Of a DNA stretch of 64,000 bases, positions 28,870-38,444 are shown piece by piece (position 1 is the stretch's first letter; the number at the start of each line of letters is the position of its first letter). The notes under the pieces are model-generated. The model did no database searches and was not told where the DNA came from. It worked only from the letters and a program-made list of their open reading frames with translations. The position numbers and the translations under genes were made by a program. The DNA lies in contig NZ_CP131935.1 in the NCBI RefSeq assembly GCF_030704305.1, forward strand, positions 868,001 to 932,000, given 5' to 3'. Source of the DNA: Massilia sp. R2A-15. GTDB taxonomy: Bacteria > Pseudomonadota > Gammaproteobacteria > Burkholderiales > Burkholderiaceae_D.

Positions 28870-30366
28870 TTAGGTGCGGTTGATCAGGAAGGTCGACAGC
28901 AGCGGCACCGGACGGCCGGTCGCGCCCTTCGCTCCGCCCGATTTCCACGCGGTGCCTGCGATATCGAGGTGCGCCCAGGTGTAGTTGCGGGTGAAGTTTT
29001 CGAGGAAGCAGGCAGCGGTGACGCTGGCGCCGCCCGGCGTGCCGATGTTGCCCAGGTCGGCGAAGTTCGACTTGAGCTGCTCGTTGTAGGCTTCCTCGAT
29101 CGGCAGGCGCCATGCGGTGTCCGACGCTTCCTTGCCGGCGGCGAGCAGTTCGGCGGCCAGCGCCTCGTGCGCGTCGTCGCTGCGGGTGAACAGGCCGCTG
29201 TTATGGTGGCCCAGAGCGACGATGCAGGCGCCCGTCAGGGTGGCGATGTCCACGACAGCCGCCGGCTTGAAGCGCTCGGCGTAGGTCAGGGCGTCGCACA
29301 GCACCAGGCGGCCTTCGGCGTCGGTATTGAGCACTTCGATAGTCAGGCCGTTCATCGAGGTGACGATGTCGCCCGGCTTGGTGGCGCGGCCCGACGGCAT
29401 GTTCTCGCAGGCGGCGATGATGCCGACCACGTTCAGCTTCAGGTTCATCTCGCCGATCGCGCGGAAGGTGCCCAGCACCGAAGCGGCGCCGCACATGTCG
29501 TACTTCATCTCGTCCATCGCGGGACCCGGCTTGATCGAAATGCCGCCGGTGTCGAAGGTGATGCCCTTGCCGACCAGGACCACCGGTGCGTCGCTCTTCT
29601 TGGCGCCCATGTGCTTGAGGACGATGAACTTCGGCGGCTCTTCGCTGCCGTTGGTGACCGACAGGAAGCTGCCCATCTTCAGCGCTTCGAGCTGCTTGCG
29701 CTCGAGGACTTCGATGTCGAAGCCGTAGTCCTTGCCCAGCTTCTTGGCGGTGTTGGCCAGGTAGGTCGGGGTGCAGACGTTGGCCGACAGGTTGCCCAGT
29801 TCCTTGGTCAGGTCCATGCCGTTGGCGATCGCTTCGGCCTGCGCCAGCGCGATCTTGGTCTTGGAGTCGACGAAATCGGCCGCCAGAGTGATCTTGCGCA
29901 CGCCGGTCGGCGCCGGATCCTTCTTGCTCTTCTGGCCGTCGGTGCGGAACACGCTCTCGTGGGCGGCGCAGACGATGGCGCGCACGGCCCAGGCCAGGTC
30001 GCGGCCTTTCACTTCCATCATCGGTAATGCGATAATGGCGTCCGCCGCGCCCAGCTGGGCGAATGCCTTGAGGGTGGCGCCGATGGCCGTGGTGAAGCTC
30101 TTTTCGCTGACGTCTTCGTCGGCGCCCAGGCCCACCAGCAGCACGCGCTCGGCCTTCGCGCCGGTCACGCCGCGCAGCAGCAGGGTCGAACCGGCCTTGC
30201 CAGTGATGTCTCCGGACTTCAGCGCAGCCGTGATTTCACCACCCTGGTCGAAGGCGCGGGCGGCAAGCGACAGTTTTTTGTTTTCGTAGACCGCGACCGC
30301 GACGCAGCCAGTCTTGGCCGACGCGATGGTGTTTTTTGTGTCGAATGCTTTTATGCTAAAGTCCAT
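28870..30366 (-). CDS. pepA: Leucyl aminopeptidase PepA
   Basis: A 498-residue M17 cytosol aminopeptidase removing N-terminal residues from peptides. The diagnostic [14 protein letters not shown] signature is intact. Other metal-binding residues lie in [16 protein letters not shown] and [12 protein letters not shown]. In some bacteria PepA also binds DNA. The frame is open to 30441, but the ATG at 30366, preceded by ACGGAGA, gives the normal N-terminus MDFSIKAF. It is divergent from lptF with only about 56 bases between them, the usual arrangement in betaproteobacteria. Confidence 0.95.
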   Translation of the reverse strand: MDFSIKAFDTKNTIASAKTGCVAVAVYENKKLSLAARAFDQGGEITAALKSGDITGKAGSTLLLRGVTGAKAERVLLVGLGADEDVSEKSFTTAIGATLKAFAQLGAADAIIALPMMEVKGRDLAWAVRAIVCAAHESVFRTDGQKSKKDPAPTGVRKITLAADFVDSKTKIALAQAEAIANGMDLTKELGNLSANVCTPTYLANTAKKLGKDYGFDIEVLERKQLEALKMGSFLSVTNGSEEPPKFIVLKHMGAKKSDAPVVLVGKGITFDTGGISIKPGPAMDEMKYDMCGAASVLGTFRAIGEMNLKLNVVGIIAACENMPSGRATKPGDIVTSMNGLTIEVLNTDAEGRLVLCDALTYAERFKPAAVVDIATLTGACIVALGHHNSGLFTRSDDAHEALAAELLAAGKEASDTAWRLPIEEAYNEQLKSNFADLGNIGTPGGASVTAACFLENFTRNYTWAHLDIAGTAWKSGGAKGATGRPVPLLSTFLINRT

Positions 30367-30422
30367 TTGATTCTCCGTATGTATATGACGCGCACTGCCT
30401 AACCTGTGATTATAACTTTCGA

Positions 30423-31556
30423 ATGATTTTTCAACGCGCACTTCGACGTGAACTTGCCAGTGCCGCCGGCGCCACTTTCACGGTGCTGTTTTCGATCTAT
30501 GTCACCTGGACCCTGATCACCCTCCTGGGCAGAGCCGCCGGCGGCAAGATCGCATCCGGCGACGTCGTCGCGCTGATCTTCTTCGCAGTGCTGAATTATC
30601 TGCCAACTATCCTGATCCTCACCAGCTTTATTTCAGTTTTGATGGCCGTGACGCGCAGCTACCGCGACTCCGAGATGGTGGTCTGGTTCGCATCGGGCCA
30701 GTCGCTGCTGCGCTGGATCGCCCCGGTCATGACGTTCGGCCTGCCAATCGTGCTGGCCACCGCTTCCCTCAGCCTGGTCGCCACGCCGTGGGCCAAGCTG
30801 AAAAGCACCGAGTTCATTCAGCGTTTCGAAAAGCGCGAAGACCTGAAGAAGGTCTCGCCGGGACAGTTCAAGGAATCGACCACCGCCAACCGGGTCTTCT
30901 TCGTCGAAGGCGCCGCCTCCGGCTCGAACGCGGTGCAGAACGTCTTCGTCAACACGGTGGAAAAGAACGGCAACACGGTCGTCGTGGCGAAGGAAGGCGT
31001 GATCGAAGGCGACGGCAAGGGCGGCCAGCTGCTGGTGCTGAAAAACGGGCGGCGCTACCAGGGCGTGCCGGGCCAGGCAGATTTCCAGTCGATGGAGTTC
31101 GAGCGCTACAGCATGCGCGTGGCGACCAAGGTGCCCGTGCTGGGCGCCGACCTGCCGGTCGACACCTTCACCACGATGGCGCTGATCGCCGCGCCGAACC
31201 GCTATACGATGGCCGAACTGCTGTGGAGGCTGGCGTCGCCGTTGATGTGCGCGGTGCTGATGCTGCTGGCCATTCCGCTCGGCTTCGTCAATCCGCGGGC
31301 CGGCAGTTCGGTCAACCTGATTCTCGCGCTGCTGATCTTCTTCACCTACATTAACCTGGTCAAGGTGTTCGAAGGCAGCGTCAAGCAAGGCAAGGCGCAA
31401 TTCGGCACCGCGTGGTGGCCGCTGCACCTGACCGTGGGGCTGCTGGTGATGGCCTTGTTCGCCTGGCGCCTGAACGTCAACCACCGCTATCATCCGCTGG
31501 TGCTGCTCAATGCCTGGAAGCGCTCGCGCATCCTTGGGAAGGCGAGCGCCAAATGA
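30423..31556 (+). CDS. lptF: LPS export permease LptF
   Basis: A 377-residue inner-membrane protein of the YjgP/YjgQ family. With LptG it forms the permease of the LptB2FG transporter, which extracts lipopolysaccharide from the inner membrane. It has an N-terminal hydrophobic pair (about 15-40, 50-75), a third segment at about 100-120, a periplasmic beta-jellyroll (about 130-265), then three C-terminal membrane segments. The upstream ribosome site is weak, and a TTATAA hexamer lies within 12 bases of the ATG. It overlaps lptG by ATGA. Confidence 0.94.
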   Translation: MIFQRALRRELASAAGATFTVLFSIYVTWTLITLLGRAAGGKIASGDVVALIFFAVLNYLPTILILTSFISVLMAVTRSYRDSEMVVWFASGQSLLRWIAPVMTFGLPIVLATASLSLVATPWAKLKSTEFIQRFEKREDLKKVSPGQFKESTTANRVFFVEGAASGSNAVQNVFVNTVEKNGNTVVVAKEGVIEGDGKGGQLLVLKNGRRYQGVPGQADFQSMEFERYSMRVATKVPVLGADLPVDTFTTMALIAAPNRYTMAELLWRLASPLMCAVLMLLAIPLGFVNPRAGSSVNLILALLIFFTYINLVKVFEGSVKQGKAQFGTAWWPLHLTVGLLVMALFAWRLNVNHRYHPLVLLNAWKRSRILGKASAK

Positions 31557-32737
31557 AGATCCTGCAACGCTACTTCGCGGTCAACATCATGCAGGCCGTC
31601 GCCTTCGCGCTGGTCGCCTTTCTCGCCCTGACGGCATTTAACGACCTGACCGCCGAACTGCCTTCGGTGGGGCAGGGCGGCTACATGATCCAGCACGCCT
31701 TCCTGTACGTGCTGATGCTGCTGCCCGGCCACGTGTACGAAGTGATGCCGGTGGCCGCGCTGATCGGCACCATCTATGCGATGTCGCAGTTCGCGGCCAG
31801 CTCGGAATTTACCATCATGCGCGCCTCGAGCATGTCGACCGCGATGGCCGCCTGGATGCTGTTCAGGATCGGCATCGTGTTCGTCCTGATCACCTTCGTG
31901 TTCGGCGAGTTGATCACGCCGCGCACGGCGCCGCTGGCCGAGCGGCTCAAGCTTTCGACCAAGGGATCGACCGTGTCGCAGCAGTTCCGGTCGGGGCTGT
32001 GGGCCAAGGACGTGGTGCACCGCGACGGCGTCAACGGGCCGGTCACCGGCTCGCGCTTCTTCAACGTCAACCAGTTCAAGCCGGACGGCCAGCTGGCGGG
32101 CGTGAAGCTGTACGAATTCGATACCAGTTTCCGCCTGCGCTCCCTGGTGACTGCGGCCAGTGCCGCGTTCGAGGGGAACAATACCTGGCGCCTGACGGAC
32201 GTCACCGAGACGCTGTTTTCGAACAGCCGCGTGCTGCCGGCGCCGGGCGAACTGGCGCGGTCCGGAGCGGCTGTCCAGGGCATGTTCGGCCAGGAGACCA
32301 GCGCCGTCTCGACGCGCAAGCTGCCCACGATGCAGCTGGTGTCGGAAGTGACGCCGAAGATCCTGTCGGTGTCGTCGGCCGATCCGGACCGCATGTCGGC
32401 CAACGAGCTGGCGGTGTACACGCGCCACCTGGCCGAGAACAAGCAGGAAAACGACCGCTTCAAGATCGCATTCTGGAAAAAGCTGATCGACCCGCTCGCC
32501 ATTTTCGTGCTGATGGCGCTGGCGCTGCCGTTCGCTTACCTGCAGATGCGCAGCGGCGGCGTGAGCCTGAAGATCTTCATCGGCATCATGATCGGCGTGA
32601 GCTTCCTGCTGGTGAACACGCTGTTCTCGCACCTCGGCCTGCTCTCGACCTGGCCGCCGCTTCTCACCGCGGTCGCACCGAGCCTGCTGTACCTGCTGCT
32701 GGCGCTGGGCGCGCTGTGGCGGGTGGAGCGCCACTGA
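31553..32737 (+). CDS. lptG: LPS export permease LptG
   Basis: A 394-residue partner of LptF with the same layout: N-terminal membrane segments (about 12-35, 58-85, 102-125), a periplasmic beta-jellyroll, then C-terminal membrane segments (about 308-330, 335-360, 365-390). The start at 31553 overlaps the lptF stop by four bases; the longer open frame from 31412 is lptF read out of frame. Conserved features include the basic N-terminus and DRFKIAFWKKLIDPL before the C-terminal helices. The following sirB-like gene starts inside its stop codon. Confidence 0.94.
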   Translation: MKILQRYFAVNIMQAVAFALVAFLALTAFNDLTAELPSVGQGGYMIQHAFLYVLMLLPGHVYEVMPVAALIGTIYAMSQFAASSEFTIMRASSMSTAMAAWMLFRIGIVFVLITFVFGELITPRTAPLAERLKLSTKGSTVSQQFRSGLWAKDVVHRDGVNGPVTGSRFFNVNQFKPDGQLAGVKLYEFDTSFRLRSLVTAASAAFEGNNTWRLTDVTETLFSNSRVLPAPGELARSGAAVQGMFGQETSAVSTRKLPTMQLVSEVTPKILSVSSADPDRMSANELAVYTRHLAENKQENDRFKIAFWKKLIDPLAIFVLMALALPFAYLQMRSGGVSLKIFIGIMIGVSFLLVNTLFSHLGLLSTWPPLLTAVAPSLLYLLLALGALWRVERH

Positions 32738-33108
32738 TGGACGCGCGCGCGCTGGTGCTGTTCGCGCACGGCGCGCGCGCCGCGTCGTGGGCGGCGCCGT
32801 TCGAGCGGCTGCGCGACCTCACGCAGGCGCGCCTGCCGGACGTGCAGGTGTCGCTCGCCTTCCTCGAATTGATGGAGCCGCGCCTGCCTGCCGAAGTGGC
32901 GCGCCTGGCGGCCGCCGGCGTCACGCAGGTCACGGTGGTGCCGGTATTTTTGGGGCAGGGCGGGCATCTGCTGCGCGACCTGCCGCTGCTGGTGGACCAG
33001 ATGAAGCTCGCTCACCCCTCGATCGACATCAAGGTGGTGGGCGCGGTCGGTGAAGATCCGGCGGTGCTCGATGCGATGACCGCTTACTGCGTCGCGTCCC
33101 TGGGCTGA
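32737..33108 (+). CDS. CbiX/SirB-type sirohydrochlorin ferrochelatase (short form)
   Basis: A 123-residue single-domain chelatase of the CbiX family. Metal-site histidines are expected in LFAHGAR near the N-terminus and FLGQGGHLLRDLP in the second half, both present. The short-form length fits CbiX(S)/SirB proteins that insert Fe2+ (siroheme) or Co2+. The start codon shares its A with the lptG TGA stop (TGATG), so expression is probably coupled to lptFG. With cobA and the siroheme enzyme cysI encoded nearby, an iron chelatase role is the natural inference. Confidence 0.82.
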   Translation: MDARALVLFAHGARAASWAAPFERLRDLTQARLPDVQVSLAFLELMEPRLPAEVARLAAAGVTQVTVVPVFLGQGGHLLRDLPLLVDQMKLAHPSIDIKVVGAVGEDPAVLDAMTAYCVASLG

Positions 33109-33647
33109 GGCGGGCGCGGGAACAGCGCCAGCAGCCCTTTCATGGTGTAGACGACGATCAGCGTGCCATTCAGGTCGCCGATGAACATGACGAAAAATCC
33201 GCGCAGCAGGTTGCCGGAGTCGCCGTGGACGAAGAACCAGATATGGTGCAGCAGCGGGCTCGCCAGCGAATACAGCAGGATGCAGCCGAGCAGGCGCTTC
33301 GGAGACAGGTTGGTCAGCGACGCGCGCAGTCCGAACGCATGCTGGGCGACGCGGTTGGCGAGCCACGGTGCGGCCGCGGCCAGGATACCGCCCATGAAGG
33401 AGCGCATGAAGTCGTTCGGGAAGAAGTGGAAGAAGCACACCAGCCAGGACACCAGCAGCAGGCCGATCGCGCCGGCGTCGCCGAACAGCAGCACGCAGAG
33501 CAGGCGCATGCCGGCCGGCAGGTAGATCCAGGCGATACCGGGGACGAATTCGATTTGCGTAAACAGCCATTCGTTCGCGGCCAGCATGGCGACAAATGCG
33601 ATCATGGTCGTCGCGACCATCGCTGCCTGAAACCGCCACTGAGTCAT
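33084..33647 (-). CDS. Multi-pass membrane protein (MASE1-like architecture)
   Basis: A 187-residue hydrophobic protein with about five or six predicted membrane segments and a conserved-looking WIYLPAGMRLL motif. That motif resembles the WPP(A/S)G element of MASE1-type integral sensory domains, but no output domain is attached. Function unknown. The ATG at 33647 is chosen because AGGAAG lies upstream; an upstream ATG at 33689 would overlap the likely promoter of the divergent winged-helix gene. The 3' end overlaps the sirB-like gene by 25 bases on the other strand. Confidence 0.7.
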   Translation of the reverse strand: MTQWRFQAAMVATTMIAFVAMLAANEWLFTQIEFVPGIAWIYLPAGMRLLCVLLFGDAGAIGLLLVSWLVCFFHFFPNDFMRSFMGGILAAAAPWLANRVAQHAFGLRASLTNLSPKRLLGCILLYSLASPLLHHIWFFVHGDSGNLLRGFFVMFIGDLNGTLIVVYTMKGLLALFPRPPQPRDATQ

Positions 33648-33708
33648 CAAATCACCGCTTCCTGTAGTATACAATGGCATTATCGCCATTCGGTCCTATT
33701 GGAGTTCG

Positions 33709-34065
33709 ATGACAAAGTCGCCCGTCCGTCCCGCAGACATTTATTTGCGCTTCCTGCAACTCGCAGACGCGCTGCGCGGCTTGCCCTCGCTGCCTTCGCT
33801 CGATCCGCTGGAAGAGCGTATTCTGGCATTTGTGGCGGTGAAGGCGCAAGCGAATGATCGACTTTCGGTACGCGACATGATGGCTCACGCCGAATTCGGA
33901 TCGCCCGCCACGGTGCACAGCCGTCTGAAGTCGATGCGCGAAAAGGGCTGGCTGATGCTGGCCGATACCGAGGACACGCGGCGCAAGCAGATCGAGCTGA
34001 CCCAGGCGGCGCTGCTCCATTTCGACCGGCTGTCCAACTGCCTGGTGAACGCCACCAAGGGCTGA
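33709..34065 (+). CDS. MarR-like winged-helix protein
   Basis: A 118-residue predicted transcription factor. Residues about 30-100 form a winged helix: DPLEERILAFV, then SVRDMMAHAEFGSPATVHSRLKSM as the recognition-helix region, and a basic wing DTRRKQIELT. The MarR-type N- and C-terminal dimerisation helices are short. TTGGAG precedes the ATG. It is divergent from the membrane protein, so that gene or itself may be the target. Assignment to MarR rather than another winged-helix family is tentative. Confidence 0.72.
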   Translation: MTKSPVRPADIYLRFLQLADALRGLPSLPSLDPLEERILAFVAVKAQANDRLSVRDMMAHAEFGSPATVHSRLKSMREKGWLMLADTEDTRRKQIELTQAALLHFDRLSNCLVNATKG

Positions 34066-34207
34066 GTGTCGACTCTTGGTAGTCGCACGCCGGTTTTTTT
34101 CACCTTCGGCACGAGCTTTGCGCTGCATCAGTCGCGCGCGCCCGCATACGTTTGACACCCCGTTTTCAGGCGGCCACACTGGATGACATGCCAGCTGGGG
34201 CGCCTCC

Positions 34208-34687
34208 ATGTTCCTCGAATTTTGCAAGTTGCTTTTTCTTACCGCGCGCGAGTGGCTGCGCCGGCTGGGTGTCGTCGCGCAGCGTGAATCGGCGCGGGCG
34301 CCGCGCTTGCCGATCCGCGCGTGGTGGCTGCCCGCCCTGTTCGCCGACGCCCGCTGCGCGCGCCGCGTCGAAGCGCTGGCGCTGCGCCTGACGCGCATGG
34401 GCAGCAAGATCGAGTCGCTGCGCGTGCACGTGCGCGGCGCCAGCTACCCCGATGCGGTGGATTCCGACGCCGGTTTTCTCGTGATGCTCACCGAACTGAA
34501 ACAGGACATGCGCGCGCTGCGCTGCGAAGTGGCGGGCTGGCAGTGCGATTCGGCGGCGCTGGGCAGCGCGCGCCTGCAGCGGGCGCTGGCGGCGATCGCC
34601 GTCATCAGCGAGCGCATTTTCACCCAGGCCGACCAGCTGCTGTGGGAGCTTGCGGAGCGCGGCCGCGTGCGCGGCCTGCCGGCTTAG
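34208..34687 (+). CDS. Hypothetical protein, 159 aa
   Basis: Not recognised. The protein is rich in Arg, Ala and Leu and predicted largely helical. A segment at about 60-110 (RLTRMGSKIESLRVHVRG ... MLTELKQDMRALRCEVAGW) may form a coiled coil. There is no signal peptide, although the first 14 residues are hydrophobic (MFLEFCKLLFLTA). A GGGGCG sequence lies upstream of the ATG. Its TAG stop shares the tetranucleotide TTAG with the stop of convergent cobA. Confidence 0.55.
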   Translation: MFLEFCKLLFLTAREWLRRLGVVAQRESARAPRLPIRAWWLPALFADARCARRVEALALRLTRMGSKIESLRVHVRGASYPDAVDSDAGFLVMLTELKQDMRALRCEVAGWQCDSAALGSARLQRALAAIAVISERIFTQADQLLWELAERGRVRGLPA

Positions 34688-35430
34688 GCCGACAGCCTTT
34701 GCCCGTGCCGGGCGTCGTCCGCCGCTTGGTGCTCGCGCAGCCTCAGTGCCTCGCCCATCATCACCAGTACCGGGCCGTGCGCCGCGTCGAGGCCGCGCGC
34801 CAGCGTGGACAGGGTCAGGCGCAGGATGCGCTGGTCGGGCCGGCTGCAGTTTTCGACCACCACGACCGGCGTGTCGGCGCGGCGGCCCTGGTCGAGCATG
34901 CGCTGCGCTGTGGCGATCGCCTCGCGCCCGCCCATGTACTGCACCAGGGTGTCGGTGTCCGGCACGGCCGGCTGGTCCGCATGTTCCGGCGCGGTGCTCG
35001 AGGTGAAGAAGGCCACGCTGCGCGAGACGCCGCGCTTGGTCAGCGGCTGCTTGGTCGCCGCGGCCGCGGCCAGCGCGGTGGTGATGCCGGGGACGACTTC
35101 GACCTCGACGCCGGCCTGCTCGAGCGCGCGCAGTTCCTCGTCGGCGCGGCCGAACAGCATCGGGTCGCCGCCCTTGAGGCGCACGACGAGGTCAAATTTA
35201 CTTGAGTAGTCAAGCATCTGCTTGTTGATGAAGCCTTGCGCGGTCGACAGCTGGCCGCAGCGCTTTCCCACCGCGACCTTCAGCGCCTGCGGGCACAGTT
35301 CCAGCATCTCGGGCGTGACCAGCGCGTCGTGCAGCACCACGTCGGCCTGCGCCAGCAGGCGCGCGCCGCGCAGCGTGATCAGGTCCTGGGCGCCGGGGCC
35401 GGCGCCGATCAGATAGACTTTTCCGCCCAT
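34684..35430 (-). CDS. cobA: Uroporphyrinogen-III C-methyltransferase (SUMT)
   Basis: A 248-residue tetrapyrrole methylase adding two methyl groups to uroporphyrinogen III to make precorrin-2, the first step towards siroheme. Signature motifs are YLIGAGPGAQDLIT, VVLHDALV, VVRLKGGDPMLFGR and VPGITTALAAAA. It is a stand-alone methylase, not the three-function CysG. No precorrin-2 dehydrogenase is in the window, so that step must be encoded elsewhere. It is the last gene of the sulfate operon, 9 bases after cysN, matching the siroheme need of CysI. Confidence 0.93.
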   Translation of the reverse strand: MGGKVYLIGAGPGAQDLITLRGARLLAQADVVLHDALVTPEMLELCPQALKVAVGKRCGQLSTAQGFINKQMLDYSSKFDLVVRLKGGDPMLFGRADEELRALEQAGVEVEVVPGITTALAAAAATKQPLTKRGVSRSVAFFTSSTAPEHADQPAVPDTDTLVQYMGGREAIATAQRMLDQGRRADTPVVVVENCSRPDQRILRLTLSTLARGLDAAHGPVLVMMGEALRLREHQAADDARHGQRLSA

Positions 35431-35439
35431 GCCGTCTCC

Positions 35440-36747
35440 TTAAGCGTCGAGGCGGATCATGCCCGCGGCGACAGTCTGGTGGGTGACTTCATCGATCAGG
35501 ATGAAGGCGCCGGTGGCGCGGATGTCGTCGTAGGCGTCGGCCGCCAGCGGCTGCTGCACGGTCAGGCCGATGCGCGCGATGTCGTTCAGCTTCAGTCCTT
35601 CGGCCGGATGGCGCTGCTGGGTGTTGATGTCGAGGATGGAATCGACCTTCGTCACCTTGGCCGCGGTCTGGCGCGTGCCATGCTTGATCCAGTACTTGCG
35701 GCGCACATCGAGCGGCTCGTCCGACATCCAGCACACGTCGGCGACCACGTTCTTGAGCAGCGTCGCGGGCTGGCCGGCGCCGGCCAGCAGGTCGCCGCGC
35801 GAGATGTCGAGATGCTCGTTCAGCAGCAGCGTGATCGACTGCCCGACCACCGCGGACTCATGCGAGCCTTCCAGCGTGACGATGTCCTTGACCGTCGCGC
35901 TCTGGCCGGACGGCTGCACCACCAGCCTGTCGCCGACGCTGACCTTGCCCGCTTCGATCCGGCCCATGTAGCCGCGGAAGTCGTTGGCCTCGTGGCCGTT
36001 GTGGCGCGCCACCAGCTGCACCGGGAAGCGGAACGGCGCGTGGTGCGACTCGTCGTACACCGACAGCGATTCGAGCAGCTCGATCAGGGTAGGGCCCTGG
36101 TACCACGCCATCTTCTCGCTCTTTTCGACCACGTTGTCGCCGGTGAGGGCCGACAGCGGAATCGGCGTGATGTCGTGCAGGCCGAGCGTCGCCGCGAACT
36201 CGCGGTAGGCCTTGACGATGCGCTCGTACACCTGCTGGTCGTAGCCGGCCAGGTCCATCTTGTTGACCGCGACGACGACGTGCTCGATTTTCAGCAGGTG
36301 GGCGATGGTCGAATGGCGCTTGGTCTGGATCAGCAGGTCGACGCCGCCATCCTCGCGCAGCTTCACTTTCGACACGTCGATCAGGATGATCACCGCGTCG
36401 GCGGTGGAGGCGCCGGTCACCATGTTGCGGGTGTACTGCTCGTGGCCCGGCGTGTCGGCGATGATGAACTTGCGCTTGGGCGTGGCGAAGTAGCGGTAGG
36501 CCACGTCGATCGTGATGCCTTGTTCGCGCTCGGCTTCCAGGCCGTCGGTCAGCAGCGACAGGTCGACCGCGTCGCCCACGGTGCGCTTGTGCTTCGAGCG
36601 CGACATTGCATCGAGCTGGTCGGCGAAGATGCCTTTGCTGTCGAACAGCAGGCGGCCGATCAGGGTGCTCTTGCCGTCGTCGACCGAGCCCGCGGTGATG
36701 AAGCGCAGCAGTCCCCGTTCCGTCAGTTTTTCGTTCATGGCGTTCAT
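35440..36747 (-). CDS. cysN: Sulfate adenylyltransferase GTPase subunit CysN
   Basis: A 435-residue EF-Tu-like GTPase subunit that couples GTP hydrolysis to APS synthesis by CysD. G1 is GSVDDGKSTLIGR, G3 is DTPGHEQY and G4 is NKMDL. Elongation-factor-like domains II and III follow. No APS kinase (CysC) domain is fused at the C-terminus. The start at 36747 overlaps the cysD stop (ATGA); an alternative ATG lies at 36738. The longer open frame to 37185 is cysD read in another frame. Confidence 0.95.
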   Translation of the reverse strand: MNAMNEKLTERGLLRFITAGSVDDGKSTLIGRLLFDSKGIFADQLDAMSRSKHKRTVGDAVDLSLLTDGLEAEREQGITIDVAYRYFATPKRKFIIADTPGHEQYTRNMVTGASTADAVIILIDVSKVKLREDGGVDLLIQTKRHSTIAHLLKIEHVVVAVNKMDLAGYDQQVYERIVKAYREFAATLGLHDITPIPLSALTGDNVVEKSEKMAWYQGPTLIELLESLSVYDESHHAPFRFPVQLVARHNGHEANDFRGYMGRIEAGKVSVGDRLVVQPSGQSATVKDIVTLEGSHESAVVGQSITLLLNEHLDISRGDLLAGAGQPATLLKNVVADVCWMSDEPLDVRRKYWIKHGTRQTAAKVTKVDSILDINTQQRHPAEGLKLNDIARIGLTVQQPLAADAYDDIRATGAFILIDEVTHQTVAAGMIRLDA

Positions 36748-37685
36748 CAGAAGTATCCTGCTTTCTTGCGTTTTTCCATCGAGGCTTCGGAGGTCTGGTC
36801 GTCCATCCGGGTGGCGCCGCGCTCGGTGATCTGGGTGATCGCGGTTTCGGCGATGATCGCGTCGACCGTCGATGCGTTCGACGACACCGGGCAGGTGCAG
36901 GAGATGTCGCCGACGGTGCGGAAACGCACGACCTGGGTCTCGACCGTTTCGCCTTCGCGCGGCGGCGTGAGGTCCGTCAGCGGCACCAGCAGGCCGTTGC
37001 GCGGGATGACCTGGCGCTCGTGGGCGAAGTAGATCGGCGGCAGCGCCAGCTGCTCGCGCTGGATGTAGAGCCAGACATCGAGCTCGGTCCAGTTGGAGAT
37101 CGGGAACACGCGCATGTTCTCGCCCGGGTGCACGCGGGTGTTGTACAGGTCCCAGAGTTCGGGGCGCTGGGCCTTCGGATCCCACTGGCCGAATTCGTCG
37201 CGGAAGGAGAAGATGCGTTCCTTGGCGCGCGCCTTTTCCTCGTCGCGGCGGGCGCCGCCGATGCAGGCGTCGAAGCCGTGTTCGGCGATCGTCTCGAGCA
37301 GCGTCACCGCCTGCGCCGCGTTGCGTGAGTCGGTGGCCGGATTGCGCAGGCGCACCGTGCCGCGCTTGATGGAGTCTTCGACCGAGCCGACGATCAGGCG
37401 CTCGCCCAGTTCCGCCACGCGCTTGTCGCGAAATTCGATGACTTCGGCGAAGTTGTGGCCGGTGTCGATGTGCACCAGCGGGAACGGGAATTTACCGGGG
37501 CGGAAGGCCTTCTCGGCCAGGCGCAGCAGCACCACCGAGTCCTTCCCGCCCGAGAACAGCAGGGCGGGGTTGGCGCATTCGGCCGCGACTTCGCGCATGA
37601 TGTGGATCGCTTCGGATTCGAGCGCATCGAGGTGGCGCGCATTCACGTCGGTCAGTACGTTCGGGGTGTCGGTGATTGTGTTCAT
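36747..37685 (-). CDS. cysD: Sulfate adenylyltransferase subunit CysD
   Basis: A 312-residue ATP pyrophosphatase-fold subunit that forms adenosine 5'-phosphosulfate from sulfate and ATP. The PP-loop is LLFSGGKDSVVLLRLA. HIDTGHNF and GARRDEEKARAKERI are further active-site segments. It overlaps cysN by ATGA and follows cysH by about 33 bases. The length agrees with E. coli CysD. Confidence 0.96.
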   Translation of the reverse strand: MNTITDTPNVLTDVNARHLDALESEAIHIMREVAAECANPALLFSGGKDSVVLLRLAEKAFRPGKFPFPLVHIDTGHNFAEVIEFRDKRVAELGERLIVGSVEDSIKRGTVRLRNPATDSRNAAQAVTLLETIAEHGFDACIGGARRDEEKARAKERIFSFRDEFGQWDPKAQRPELWDLYNTRVHPGENMRVFPISNWTELDVWLYIQREQLALPPIYFAHERQVIPRNGLLVPLTDLTPPREGETVETQVVRFRTVGDISCTCPVSSNASTVDAIIAETAITQITERGATRMDDQTSEASMEKRKKAGYF

Positions 37686-37718
37686 TTGGCGTTGCCCTGT
37701 CGTGTGGCTGATGTGGCT

Positions 37719-38435
37719 TCAGGCAGCCACGGATTTAATGCGAATCAGTTTGCCGTCCACCATGTGCAGGCCGCATTCCTTCGAGTCCGGGTTTTCCCAC
37801 CACCAGCGGCCGGCGCGCACATCCTCGCCCGGCTGCACGGCGCGCGTGCACGGCGCGCAGCCGATCGACGGGAAGCCCTGGTCGTGGAGCGCGTTGTACG
37901 GCACGTCGTTGGCGCGGATGTAGTCCCACACATCCTGCTCCGACCAGTCGGCCAGCGGATTGAACTTGGTCATGCCGTGCGCCGCATCGATTTCTTCGAC
38001 CGCCAGTTCGGCGCGCGTGGTCGATTGCGCGCGGCGCTGGCCGGTGATCCAGGCCTTGTTGCCGGCCAAGGCGCGGCCCAGCGGCTCGACCTTGCGGATG
38101 CGGCAGCACTCGCGGCGCATGTCCACGCTGTCGTAGAAGGCGTTCAGGCCGTTCTCGGCCACGTAGCTGTCGACCGCCTGCGCGTTCGGGTGGTACAGCT
38201 CGATGTCGTAGCCGTAGCGTTCCTTCACCGCGTCCAGCACGGCGAGCGTTTCGGGGTGCAGGCGGCCGGTGTCGAGCGAGAAGATCCCGATCGGCAGGCC
38301 GGCCTTCAGAATCAGGTCGGTCAGCACCATGTCTTCGGCGGCCAGGCTCGATGCGAATACCGCCGGCGTGAAGTCGCGCGCGATGCGCTGCAGGGTGGCC
38401 TGGGTGGCGGCGACAAGGGCGTTCAGATCATTCAT
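37719..38435 (-). CDS. cysH: Fe-S type APS (adenylylsulfate) reductase CysH
   Basis: A 238-residue PAPS/APS reductase family enzyme. It has the paired cysteines CCRIRKVEPL and GCAPCTRAV that bind a [4Fe-4S] cluster in APS-reducing members, plus the catalytic C-terminal ECGLH. The cluster motif, together with the absence of cysC in the operon, suggests direct reduction of APS to sulfite. FSLDTGRLHPETL is the substrate-binding segment. It lies between the DUF934 gene and cysD. Confidence 0.93.
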   Translation of the reverse strand: MNDLNALVAATQATLQRIARDFTPAVFASSLAAEDMVLTDLILKAGLPIGIFSLDTGRLHPETLAVLDAVKERYGYDIELYHPNAQAVDSYVAENGLNAFYDSVDMRRECCRIRKVEPLGRALAGNKAWITGQRRAQSTTRAELAVEEIDAAHGMTKFNPLADWSEQDVWDYIRANDVPYNALHDQGFPSIGCAPCTRAVQPGEDVRAGRWWWENPDSKECGLHMVDGKLIRIKSVAA

Positions 38436-38444
38436 GCGCGCTCC

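Noticed and set aside
36748..37185. N-terminal extension of CysN
   Set aside because: The extra codons are cysD read out of frame; ATGA coupling marks the real start at 36747.
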